Positions 17,866 to 26,530 of a stretch of DNA of 64,000 nt are shown here, piece after piece. Both the position numbers and the translations under genes were made by a program. The notes beneath the pieces were generated by a model. It did no database searches. It saw only the letters and a list, made by a program, of their open reading frames with translations, and was not told the DNA's origin. The stretch is from Actinomyces johnsonii (lineage in GTDB: Bacteria > Actinomycetota > Actinomycetes > Actinomycetales > Actinomycetaceae): contig NZ_VICB01000010.1 in NCBI RefSeq assembly GCF_006546835.1, positions 151,396 through 215,395 on the forward strand, given 5' to 3'. The first letter of the stretch is position 1; each line of letters begins with the position of its first letter.

Positions 17866-20031
17866 ATGGCCATGTACGAGCTTGATGGCAACCACCTCCT
17901 GCCCGTGCGCCTGGGACGCTCCGCCGATTCCATCACACTGTCTCACAGCCTGGTCGCCATTCAGCGTCAAATCGTCGATGTCCTGCGTCGTCCGCTCTTC
18001 CCCCTGTCCTGGGACGAGATCGACGGCGGAGCGAGCCTGACCGCTCTGGACGCCACCGGGCAGGTCGTCGTCGTCGAAGTCCTTGAACGCGTCGACTCCG
18101 CCGGGCTGCTGGCCGCCATGTCGCGCCTGACCCAGGCCGCCGCCGCAGGCCGACGCGAGATTGCCAGCAGGTACGCGGGCGGGCTGGGGGCCTTTAGCGA
18201 GGACTGGAACGAGTTCCGCGAGGCCATGCCGGCCCAGGTCGAGCCCGGGCCGCGGCTAACGATCCTGAGCGCCGCCCTGGAGCCCGACGTCGTCGGGGGG
18301 CTGGGCGTCCTGGCCTCCTCCGGCCTGGAGATCCACGAGGTGGACGTGCGCATCGTGGATGAGTCGCGCATCGTCGTCGTCGTGGAGAAGATCTCGGGGA
18401 TGGACGTGGCCTCGGGCGGGCCGCTGCTCGTGGCCCGCGCGCCCCGCCCGGCTCTGGCAGGTTCTGCCGGCGCTGCGGGCGCGGACGGCTCGCGCGCCGT
18501 TGACGCCTCCGAGCAGGTCGAACAGACGAGCCCGGTGACCGGCCCCATCGAGATCGTCCTGCCGCCGGAACCCGTCGGAGACCCCGACGCAGACGGTGGC
18601 GGAGCCATCCCCGCGGGAGCTTTCGCCGCGTCGGGCGCCGCCGATGCGCTCTCCGAACTGTTCGAGCCGGTGGCCGTGACCGCCGAGCAGCCACAGCTGC
18701 ATGCCCTGGCGGCCCAGGGACGGGCGGAGGCCAGGGACGAGGACCGGGCCGAGGACATCGCCGATGACAACGCCCATGGCGCATCCGGCGACAGCTCCGA
18801 TAAAGCCTCTGGGGCAGACGGGCCCGACACGGCGGACGACCCGCCAGAATCTCATACGGATGCCTCAGCCGGTGCTGCCGCCGATGACCCCGACATCCTC
18901 GGCGGTGCTGAGTCTCGACCCCGCACCGCCGCATCTGACTCCGAGAACGGGCCCGGCGATGCCGACCGCGATGGCGACGACGAGGACGCCCCAGACGGTA
19001 AGGATGATGGTGAGCGGCCCGGTGCGTACGGCACTGATAGCGGTGCTGGCAAGACTGCCGGTGTCGGCCGGGACCTGGCCGACATCCTCAGTGGGGACTC
19101 CCTGACCGGCCCCATCACCATCGACCTGGGTGACGGTCCTGAAACGGACGCCGACCGTGCCGACGAAGCCGACCCTGCTGATGACGCTGATGATGCCGAT
19201 CCTGCTGATGACGCCGGTGCTCAGGCACGGGCCGTTGCGGCGCTGGCCGGCGGCGTGGACATCCTCGGCGGGAGCAGCCTGTCCGGGGGCGGCGGCTCGG
19301 CGGCGTCGGCCGGTTCGGCGCTTTCGGATGCGCCGCTCGGCGCGGCGGCCGACAGCACGAGCGTTGCTATTGCCGGTGGAACACTTGGCACAGCAGCCTC
19401 GCATACCGCCGCAGGCGACTCCGAGGCGTCCGGGGCCTGGCGCAAAGACGATTCCCGCAGCCGAATGGGGCGGCGCTCGCGGGCGACACGGCCCCCGTCC
19501 CAGAACGATGCCCCTTCCTCGCCCACCTCGCATGCCGCGACGACGCCCGCCGCTGTCTCAGGAGCTTCCGAGACCGGTGAGCACTCGGCGCAGGCCGCCG
19601 AGGCCTGGTCCACCGTGGCCCCCAACGAGGCGCGCCCGGCCGAGCCCACCGGGGCAGTGCCCCTGGTGTCGTGGGAGCCCCTGCGCGGATCGGCCGATGC
19701 ACTCGACCCGGTGGCCGAGGCCCTCGGCGGGGACCCGTCGAAGTCCCTCGTGGTCCAGGAGACTGCGGAGCTGGCAGCCGTGGCGGCCACACTCGGGGAA
19801 CCGACCCAGCTCATCTGGCAGCGGCTGCGCCGGGGCATCTACCACGAGGCGATGCTCTCGGTGGAGGGCGTCATTACCCTGTCCGACGGGCGCTCCTTCA
19901 CCGACCCGACGTCGGCCGCCAACGCCGCCCAGGACATCACCGACGCCGATGGCTGGCGCGTGTGGCGCGTGGGGGTACGCGGCGCCCACCTGGGCGACCT
20001 GCGCGATGACCTGGCTGATCGCAGCTCTTGA
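17866..20031 (+). CDS. Large acidic protein with RAMA-like C-terminal domain
   Basis: A 721-residue protein starting at ATG 17866, with GAGGAAAGG 11-12 nt upstream. Residues 1-220 form an ordered N-terminal domain (YELDGNHLLPVRLGR, VVVVEVLERVDSAGLLAAM). Residues ~225-640 are low complexity, rich in Asp, Ala, Gly and Ser, and very acidic in places (DRADEADPADDADDADPAD). The last ~70 residues (IWQRLRRGIYHEAMLSVEG, LSDGRSFTDPTSAANAAQ, DGWRVWRV) resemble the RAMA fold, found fused to restriction and DNA-modification proteins, where a DNA-reading role has been proposed. No catalytic domain is seen, so the function is unknown. It is monocistronic by position. Confidence 0.6.
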   Translation: MAMYELDGNHLLPVRLGRSADSITLSHSLVAIQRQIVDVLRRPLFPLSWDEIDGGASLTALDATGQVVVVEVLERVDSAGLLAAMSRLTQAAAAGRREIASRYAGGLGAFSEDWNEFREAMPAQVEPGPRLTILSAALEPDVVGGLGVLASSGLEIHEVDVRIVDESRIVVVVEKISGMDVASGGPLLVARAPRPALAGSAGAAGADGSRAVDASEQVEQTSPVTGPIEIVLPPEPVGDPDADGGGAIPAGAFAASGAADALSELFEPVAVTAEQPQLHALAAQGRAEARDEDRAEDIADDNAHGASGDSSDKASGADGPDTADDPPESHTDASAGAAADDPDILGGAESRPRTAASDSENGPGDADRDGDDEDAPDGKDDGERPGAYGTDSGAGKTAGVGRDLADILSGDSLTGPITIDLGDGPETDADRADEADPADDADDADPADDAGAQARAVAALAGGVDILGGSSLSGGGGSAASAGSALSDAPLGAAADSTSVAIAGGTLGTAASHTAAGDSEASGAWRKDDSRSRMGRRSRATRPPSQNDAPSSPTSHAATTPAAVSGASETGEHSAQAAEAWSTVAPNEARPAEPTGAVPLVSWEPLRGSADALDPVAEALGGDPSKSLVVQETAELAAVAATLGEPTQLIWQRLRRGIYHEAMLSVEGVITLSDGRSFTDPTSAANAAQDITDADGWRVWRVGVRGAHLGDLRDDLADRSS

Positions 20032-20211
20032 ATCGCCCGGCCGATGCGCCTGTGGGGTGGTTTCCCGGCCGTCTCACCCGTGTGGTCGGGTCCCCTTACG
20101 TCGTAGGTCGTAAGCCCCCTGACGTCCTGCGCCCGTAGAGGAGAGCCGCCCGGTAACGCGAGTCTGGAGGCGGCTCGCGGCTTCCCGACCACGCGGGCCC
20201 GGGAGATGATC

Positions 20212-22191
20212 ATGAACGCGACGCGCAGCATGACGCGCAACGTGATGAGCAGGGGTGTAGCCCTGGTTGTGGTGGCCCTGTTGGCCTCGCTGTCCCTACT
20301 GACCGCCTGCGGCTCGACGTCGTCGTCGGCCGGTCTGCCGCCGCGTGAGCCGCCTGCGGGGGAGCATCAGCTCACGGCCGAGGATGTCAATGCCTGGCTG
20401 GACGGGAAGCTGCCCGATGCCCTCAAGAACGGCGACATCCCCGGCGCCGTGGTGACCGTGGTCAAGGACGGACAGGTGGTGACCACCCGCGGCTACGGCT
20501 GGGCCGACACGGGCGCCTCCGGCGGGCAGCCGGTGGCCGTGGACCCGCAGACGTCCCTGTTCCGGGTGGCCTCGATCTCCAAGATCCCGACCTCCATCGC
20601 GGCCATGCAGCTGGTGGAGCAGGGCAAGGTGGACCTCGACGCCGACATCAGCGCCTACCTCGACTTCGAGATCGAGCGGCGCTTCGATAAGCCCCTGACC
20701 CTGCGCCACCTGCTGACCCACTCAGCGGGCTTCGAGGAGAGCATGAGAATCGCTCAGAATGAGACGGACCTGGAGGCCTACGTCAAGACCAATCCACCGG
20801 TGCAGGTCTTTACGCCGGGCACCACCCCGGGCTACTCCAACTACGGGATGGCCCTGGCCGGTTACATCGTGCAGCGGGTGAGCGGTCAGCCCTTCGAGAC
20901 CTATGTGCGTGAGCACGTCCTGGAGCCGGCGGGCATGACTACCTCCACCTATGAGCAGCCCCTGCCCGCGGGACTGGCCGGCTCTCTGGGCCCGGGCTAC
21001 ACCTCCACCGGCGAGAAGATCCCCTTCGAGCTCATGGGCGACTTCCCGGCCGGCTCGCTGACCGTCTCGGCCCCGGACTTCGCCGCCTTCATGAACGCCC
21101 AGCTGAGCCGCTCGCCGAAGCTGTTGCGTGAGAAGACCTGGGAGCAGATGTGGTCCCCCGGACTGGGGGAGGACAAACTCGGCAATCGCGCCAAGGCTGG
21201 GGAGATGGGCCTGGGCTACTTCGACCTCTCCCGTCACGGCCGGCGAGTGGTGGGGCACGGCGGAGACATCCAGGGCTGGCACTCCCAGTTCGAGCTCTAC
21301 CCCGAGGAGAAGACCGGCATCTTCATCTCCTACAACGGCGACGGCGACGGCAGCGACTCCTCGAACAACCTGCGCGAGGACCTGGCTCAGGGCTTCGCCG
21401 ACCGCTACTTCCCCGGCGAGACAGTCAAGGCCTCCGGCAGCAAGGACTCCGCTGAGCGCGCCCGCCAGGTAGCCGGCTCCTACGTGCCCAGCAGAGTCCC
21501 GTGGGCCTCCTTCGCGGCGGCCTGGGTACCTGCTCTCTTCCCGGCAACGATCGAGCACACAGGCGACGGGGGACTCAAGGACGGCGAGACTCAGCTGGTC
21601 GAGGTGGAGCCCTGGGTCTGGCGGCAGGTCGATGGGCGCAGCGCCATTGCCGCGCAGGTTGAGGACGGCAAGGTCGTCAGCCTGAGCCAGGGACCGGCTC
21701 TTACCCTGCTTCCCATGACGCCGGTTCAACAGGCGCTTGCTCCCGTGTTCGGTGTCTGCCTGGTTCTGCTGCTGGTGGTGACGGTGGCCTGGCCGATCGG
21801 GGCGCTGCGACGGCGTCGGGCCCTCAAACGGGGCCAGGAGGTCGGAGCCCCGGTGCCGTGGTTGACCCGCGTGGCTCGGGGCGGCGGGGCCACGGCGCTG
21901 GCCGCCCAACTCACCTGGATCCTGGTACTCGCCGTATTCGCGACCATTCAGTCTTCTATCGTGGGCTATGGCGCCCTTGCCTGGGTCGCCCCGGTAATAC
22001 GAGGAGCCCAGGTGCTGCAGGCCTTGGGAGTGGTGGCCGTCATTCCGGCGGCGGCCGACTTGGTCATCACCCTGAGGCGCCGGGCGGGCTGGCGGCGAGT
22101 CACCATGTCGGCTGTCCTCCTGGCGGCGCTAGTGGCACTGGCCTGGTGGGCCTGGGCCGGCAACGCCCTGGTACCCAGGCTCGGACTGTGA
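20212..22191 (+). CDS. Serine beta-lactamase-like hydrolase, membrane-anchored lipoprotein
   Basis: A 659-residue protein. ATG 20212 was chosen because GGGAG sits 6 nt upstream; ATG 20206 overlaps that site. A signal peptide ends in the lipobox LTAC (residue ~28). The penicillin-binding/class C beta-lactamase fold follows, with SxxK in RVASISKIPTS (residues ~120-126), a tyrosine motif YSNYG and GHGG in RVVGHGGDIQGW. The last ~150 residues hold four hydrophobic segments, so the catalytic domain is probably tethered outside the cell by both lipid and membrane helices. The family includes DD-peptidases, esterases and D-aminopeptidases; the substrate is unknown. A two-component system lies 19 bp downstream and may be co-transcribed. 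Confidence 0.8.
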   Translation: MNATRSMTRNVMSRGVALVVVALLASLSLLTACGSTSSSAGLPPREPPAGEHQLTAEDVNAWLDGKLPDALKNGDIPGAVVTVVKDGQVVTTRGYGWADTGASGGQPVAVDPQTSLFRVASISKIPTSIAAMQLVEQGKVDLDADISAYLDFEIERRFDKPLTLRHLLTHSAGFEESMRIAQNETDLEAYVKTNPPVQVFTPGTTPGYSNYGMALAGYIVQRVSGQPFETYVREHVLEPAGMTTSTYEQPLPAGLAGSLGPGYTSTGEKIPFELMGDFPAGSLTVSAPDFAAFMNAQLSRSPKLLREKTWEQMWSPGLGEDKLGNRAKAGEMGLGYFDLSRHGRRVVGHGGDIQGWHSQFELYPEEKTGIFISYNGDGDGSDSSNNLREDLAQGFADRYFPGETVKASGSKDSAERARQVAGSYVPSRVPWASFAAAWVPALFPATIEHTGDGGLKDGETQLVEVEPWVWRQVDGRSAIAAQVEDGKVVSLSQGPALTLLPMTPVQQALAPVFGVCLVLLLVVTVAWPIGALRRRRALKRGQEVGAPVPWLTRVARGGGATALAAQLTWILVLAVFATIQSSIVGYGALAWVAPVIRGAQVLQALGVVAVIPAAADLVITLRRRAGWRRVTMSAVLLAALVALAWWAWAGNALVPRLGL

Positions 22192-22210
22192 CCGAAGGAC
22201 TTTGAGGTCT

Positions 22211-23449
22211 GTGTCCCTCGATGACAATGCAGCCATGAACCTGTCCGGTCCCACCAGCGCGCTCCCGATCCGGCGCAACGACGTGCTGCTGGCTCTCACC
22301 TTCGCAGTGGTTCAGCCGGCGGTGGCGTTCCTTGCGAGCGCCTCGGTGCCGGTCGGCCCTCGGCCGTGGTTCGCCGCGACGGCTGCACCGCTTGCGGCTG
22401 AGGGGCTGGCCCTCGTGCTGTGGCGCAGTCGCCCGCTGCTCTGCCAGGCGCTGGTGTGGTCGGCGGAGGTGGCGACATCATTGCTGCTTCCTGCAGGTTA
22501 CGTCGCCAGCGGCTACGGCCAGCTCGTGGTGTCCTTCAGCATGGGGATGCGGTTTCCTCTGCGCCGAACGGCGGCTGCCCTGACCGCGCTGTCGCTGGCC
22601 TATTCGGCGGTCGACAACTGGCGAGACCCGCCCGAGCAGTGGCAGCTGGCCATGACGAGAGTACTGGTGACCCTGGCGGCCTGCCTGCTGCCGATGCTGG
22701 GCGGGGCGGCGCTGGCCAGCAGCCGCAGGTACGAGCACTCCCGCCAGGAGCTTCTCAGGCGCGAGCACGGCCGGCAGCTGGAGGTGGCCCTCATCCAGGA
22801 GCGCCGCCGCCTGGCCGGTGAGCTTCACGACGTCGCCGCCCACCACCTGGCCGGGATCGTCGTGCAGGCGGCCGCGCTTGAGCGGCTGATCGACCGCGAC
22901 CCGCTAACGGCCAGGGACGCGGCTCAACAGCTGCGCCGGCAGGCCAAGGAGACCCTCTCCGGGCTCCGCTCCGTGGTGGGCCTGCTGCGCAGTGACGCCG
23001 AGGCCGGGGAGTCTTCGCCCGGGCTGCACGACTTGCCCGAGCTGATTAACTCCACCTGGGCGCTCGGCGTCGATATCGAGTTGCTTGACGGTGGAATCCT
23101 CAGCGGTGGGGACGATGAAGCGGATGTCGGCGATGCGCTGATCCTTTCGCCGCTCGCCGACTCCGCCGTCTTCCGGGTGGCGCAGCAGGCGATCAGCAAC
23201 GCCCTGCAACACGCTCCGGGAGCCCCGATCACGGTGGAGGTGAAGCGTCTGGAGACCGCTCTCGAGCTGACCGTTCTCAATGGCCCGGCACACCGGCCCT
23301 CGACCGACCCCGGTGGTGGCGGCACCGGCCTGACGGTCATGCGGGAGCGGACCGACGCCGTCGGCGGCTCGCTCCAGGCCGGCCCGGTGGAGGGCGGCGG
23401 CTGGCGGGTACGGTTGGTCCTGCCGTTGGCCCGGGAGGAGGACGCGTGA
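22211..23449 (+). CDS. NarL/DesK-type sensor histidine kinase
   Basis: A 412-residue kinase with about five N-terminal membrane segments (residues 15-170), a HisKA_3 dimerisation domain with phospho-accepting His in RRLAGELHDVAAHHLAG (~residue 206), and a HATPase_c domain with AQQAISNALQHAPGAP and GTGLTVMRERTDAVGG. The GTG at 22211 was chosen because GAAGGA lies upstream at 22194; TTG 22202 is too close to it and ATG 22235 is an alternative. It signals to the response regulator encoded next, with a GTGA overlap. The stimulus is unknown; the neighbouring cell-surface serine hydrolase suggests an envelope signal. Confidence 0.9.
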   Translation: MSLDDNAAMNLSGPTSALPIRRNDVLLALTFAVVQPAVAFLASASVPVGPRPWFAATAAPLAAEGLALVLWRSRPLLCQALVWSAEVATSLLLPAGYVASGYGQLVVSFSMGMRFPLRRTAAALTALSLAYSAVDNWRDPPEQWQLAMTRVLVTLAACLLPMLGGAALASSRRYEHSRQELLRREHGRQLEVALIQERRRLAGELHDVAAHHLAGIVVQAAALERLIDRDPLTARDAAQQLRRQAKETLSGLRSVVGLLRSDAEAGESSPGLHDLPELINSTWALGVDIELLDGGILSGGDDEADVGDALILSPLADSAVFRVAQQAISNALQHAPGAPITVEVKRLETALELTVLNGPAHRPSTDPGGGGTGLTVMRERTDAVGGSLQAGPVEGGGWRVRLVLPLAREEDA

Positions 23450-24093
23450 TCAGGGTGGTACTGGTGGATGACCAGGCGGTGATCCGTGTTGGCTTCCGCA
23501 TCCTGCTGGAGGAGCAGGAGGACATCACAGTGGTGGGTGAGGCCTCCGGCGGCAGGGAGGCGGTGCGCGTGGTGCGGGCGACCCGGCCCGACGTCGTGTG
23601 CATGGACCTGCGGATGTCCGAGGGGGATGGACTGACGGCCACGCGCCAGATCGTCTCCGAGCGGGAGGGCGGCACCCCGTCGGTCCTGGTCGTCACCACC
23701 TTCGACATGGACGCCGACGTCTTCGGCGCGCTGGAGGCCGGGGCCGACGGGTTCATCCTCAAGGACTGCGAACCCGAGGAGCTGGTCGACGCCGTGCGCC
23801 GCCTGGCCTCGGGCTACGGCCTGGTGGACCAGAGCGTCACCCGCCGGGTGATCGCCGAGTTCGCCCGCCGCCAGGGCAGGGTCGAGAACCGGGAGGCGCT
23901 CGGCGTGCTCACCGAGCGGGAGCGCGAGGTCGTCCAGCTCCTGGCCAGCGGCATGTCGAACGCGGAGATCGCCGCAGAGCTCATTGTGGAGACCAGTACG
24001 GTCAAGTCGCACCTGACGCGGATCCTGCCCAAGATCGGCGCCCGCGACCGGGTCCAGGCCGTCGTGTGGGCTTACCGTAACGGGCTGGCCTGA
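23446..24093 (+). CDS. NarL/LuxR-family response regulator
   Basis: A 215-residue regulator. The receiver domain has the acidic pair in VVLVDDQ, the phospho-acceptor Asp in PDVVCMDLRMSEGDG (~residue 54) and the conserved Lys in GADGFILKDCEP. The C-terminal LuxR helix-turn-helix has LTEREREVVQLLASGMSNAE and TVKSHLTRILPKIG. The GTG start overlaps the kinase stop, so the two are translationally coupled. Targets are unknown. Confidence 0.93.
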   Translation: MIRVVLVDDQAVIRVGFRILLEEQEDITVVGEASGGREAVRVVRATRPDVVCMDLRMSEGDGLTATRQIVSEREGGTPSVLVVTTFDMDADVFGALEAGADGFILKDCEPEELVDAVRRLASGYGLVDQSVTRRVIAEFARRQGRVENREALGVLTEREREVVQLLASGMSNAEIAAELIVETSTVKSHLTRILPKIGARDRVQAVVWAYRNGLA

Positions 24094-24112
24094 GCCGCCT
24101 GCCGGGCAGGGC

Positions 24113-25183
24113 TTAGCGCAGCACGTAGGCGGACATCCAGCGGCGCAGGGCGGAGAAGACCTGCTCGCGCACGGGCGGCTCGGACAGGGTGAGGTCGTGG
24201 ACGCCGCCGGGGAATCGCGCGATGGTCACCAGCTTGCCGAGCATGACGGCGCGGCGGGCGGTGGCGTTGGCGTCGATGATCGTGTCGGCGCTCCTGGACT
24301 CCGGCATCCACGTCACTCCGAGCCGGGTGGTGGCTGCGCCCATGGACAGCACCGGGCAGCGGATGTCCAGGCCCTGGGCGACGCGGTTGTGGCCCTCCAT
24401 GACGGCCTGGAGCCAGCCGACGCGCACGGGCGCGGAGGGCTTGATCGACCAGGCGGGGTTGATGTCCCAGCCGGTGACGTAGGGGTCGTCGGCCCAGGCG
24501 GGATCGGGCAGCTCGCCGTCGCGCTCGGGATCCCAGCCATCGGTGATGGAGAAGGCGCGCGCCGGGTCGACCCAGCCGTCGAGGATCGACATGCGCGGAT
24601 CGCGCAGCGCCAGGGTGCGCAGGACCGGGTCGCCGACGGTGCGCACGATCTCGGAGCCCTGGAGTGAGAGCCAGGCGGAGTTCAGAACCAGGGCGCGCAG
24701 GGCTCCGGGGTGGCGATCGGCCCACAGGGAGGCGACAAGACCGCCGGTGGAGTGACCGGACAGGACGACCTCGGTCTCCCAGCCCTGGTCGGCGCGGATG
24801 GCGGACAGGGCCAGACCCAGGTCCTCGTCGTACTCGGCCAGGGAGGTGCACCAGCCCAGCATCTGGCCCTCGCGCCAGGAGCGGCCGTAGCGGCGCAGGT
24901 CCAGAGCGTAGAAAGCGCCGCCCAGACGGGAGATCTCGCGGGCCAGGTGGGTCTGGAAGAAGTAGTCGTTCCAGCCGTGCAGGTAGAGGTAGATGAAAGC
25001 GGGGGTGGTGGGGGTGCCCGGCAGCGCACCGGGGTCGAGGGCCGGCAGGTGGCGCACCAGGGTTGCGACGGCGCCGTCGTCCTCGTCGTCGGGCAGCAGC
25101 TCCAGGGTGCGGGCCTCGAAGCCCGGGCCCAGGAAGTCCGGTCCCCAGGCGTCCACCGGTGCGTGCTCGGTCGTTGCGTTCAC
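24113..25183 (-). CDS. Alpha/beta hydrolase, serine aminopeptidase S33/lysophospholipase-like
   Basis: A 356-residue cytosolic hydrolase. The start was set at GTG 25183, where translation begins VNATTEHAPVDAWG behind GGGGA; an in-frame start at 25240 adds 19 residues without support. It has the oxyanion-side motif FIYLYLHGWNDYFFQTHL, the nucleophile elbow GHSTGGLVA (Ser about residue 152), and a late His in GGVHDLTLSEPP as the likely third triad member. This pattern fits the S33/monoacylglycerol lipase branch. The substrate is unknown. It is convergent with the upstream two-component system. Confidence 0.82.
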   Translation of the reverse strand: MNATTEHAPVDAWGPDFLGPGFEARTLELLPDDEDDGAVATLVRHLPALDPGALPGTPTTPAFIYLYLHGWNDYFFQTHLAREISRLGGAFYALDLRRYGRSWREGQMLGWCTSLAEYDEDLGLALSAIRADQGWETEVVLSGHSTGGLVASLWADRHPGALRALVLNSAWLSLQGSEIVRTVGDPVLRTLALRDPRMSILDGWVDPARAFSITDGWDPERDGELPDPAWADDPYVTGWDINPAWSIKPSAPVRVGWLQAVMEGHNRVAQGLDIRCPVLSMGAATTRLGVTWMPESRSADTIIDANATARRAVMLGKLVTIARFPGGVHDLTLSEPPVREQVFSALRRWMSAYVLR

Positions 25184-25298
25184 GTCCCCATGATCGCACC
25201 GCGAGCCGGAAGGAGGGACCAAGACGGTTTTCTCACCCACCGACCAAAACTTCAGAAACGACCCGGAGCCGTGTCGCGTGTGAAGAAAATGTTGATGT

Positions 25299-26519
25299 TC
25301 AGGCGCCGGCCAGGAAATCGCGCAGGATGGCGTCCATCTGCTCGGCCTCGATGAGGAAGCCGTCGTGCCCGTGCAGGGAGGTGATCGTCTCGCGCCTCGC
25401 TCCCGGGATGCCGCCGGCCAGCTCCTCGGCCTGGGCGGGCAGGAAGAGCCGGTCGGAGTCCACGTCCACCACGAGCGTGCGCGCCCGAACCGTCGCCAGT
25501 GCCGCCTCGATACCTCCGCGCCCGGTGCCGACGTCGTGCACCATCATCGAGTGGGTGACGATGAGGTAGGTGTTGGCGTCGAATCGCGCCAGCAGTTTGC
25601 CGGCGTGGTAGTCCAGGTAGGACTCCACCTGGTAGCGCCCGCCCACGGCCGGGTCCTCCTCGCCCTGGTGGCGCCGCCCGAAGCGCTCATCGAGCTCGGC
25701 GGCGCTGCGGTAGGTCGTGTGCGCCAGCGCCCGCGCCAGGCCGAGCCCCCGCACCGGCCCCACCGAGTGGGAGTAGTAGTCGCCGTCGAAGAAGAAGGGG
25801 TCAGCCACGATCGCCAGCTCCTGGAGGTGGCACCAGGCCAGCTGATCGGCGGTCGTCGAGGCACCCGTAGCCACCAGCGCCAGATTGCGCACCCGCTGCG
25901 GGTGGGTGACCCCCCACTCGATCGCCCGGTGTCCGCCCAGTGACGCCCCGATGACCAGGTGGAAGACCTCGATCCCCAGGGCGTCGGCCAGGCGGGCCTC
26001 GGCCTCCACGGCGTCGCGCGTGGTCAGCCATGGGAAGCGCGACCCCCAGGGGCGCCCGTCAGGTGCCGTCGACGACGGGCCCGTCGAGCCCTGGCAGCCG
26101 CCCAGGATGTTGGCCGCCACCACGAAGTAGTGCTCGGTGTCGACTGCTCGCCCCGGCCCCACTAGGTCCGACCACCAGCCCGGCGTCGGATGCCCGGGCC
26201 CGGCTTCGCCGGTGACGTGGGAGTCGCCGGTCAGCGCGTGCAGCACGAGGACCGCGTTGTCGCGCTGCGGGCTCAGCTCCCCCCAGGTCTCGAAGGCCAG
26301 AACCGTGTCCGGCAGGACCTCCCCGGACTCTAGGGGAAGGTCCCCGATCTCCAGGAACCGACGGCGTCCCGGCTCGTCCCCGGGGCGCCAGGCGCCTGTG
26401 GGGGAGCCGGCCATGCGGTCCACCAGCTTGGAGGCGGCCGTCCCGACGCCGTACGCGGCGGGCTCGGTCTCGGTGCTGCTGCGGGAGACGGGGTAGGAGG
26501 AAGACGTGGTCGTACTCAT
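25299..26519 (-). CDS. metX: Homoserine O-acetyltransferase
   Basis: A 406-residue alpha/beta-hydrolase enzyme that acetylates homoserine with acetyl-CoA in methionine synthesis. Visible family motifs: FETWGELSPQRDNAVLVLHALTGDSH, the nucleophile elbow in VIGASLGGHRAIEW (usually GGSMGG; the Ser is kept), DSDRLFLPAQAEELA with the triad Asp, and HGHDGFLIE with the triad His. The N-terminus has an extra ~50 Ser/Thr-rich residues. It starts 11 bp after the metY stop and is certainly co-transcribed with it; metY uses its product. Confidence 0.93.
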   Translation of the reverse strand: MSTTTSSSYPVSRSSTETEPAAYGVGTAASKLVDRMAGSPTGAWRPGDEPGRRRFLEIGDLPLESGEVLPDTVLAFETWGELSPQRDNAVLVLHALTGDSHVTGEAGPGHPTPGWWSDLVGPGRAVDTEHYFVVAANILGGCQGSTGPSSTAPDGRPWGSRFPWLTTRDAVEAEARLADALGIEVFHLVIGASLGGHRAIEWGVTHPQRVRNLALVATGASTTADQLAWCHLQELAIVADPFFFDGDYYSHSVGPVRGLGLARALAHTTYRSAAELDERFGRRHQGEEDPAVGGRYQVESYLDYHAGKLLARFDANTYLIVTHSMMVHDVGTGRGGIEAALATVRARTLVVDVDSDRLFLPAQAEELAGGIPGARRETITSLHGHDGFLIEAEQMDAILRDFLAGA

Positions 26520-26530
26520 GACAAGCCGCC

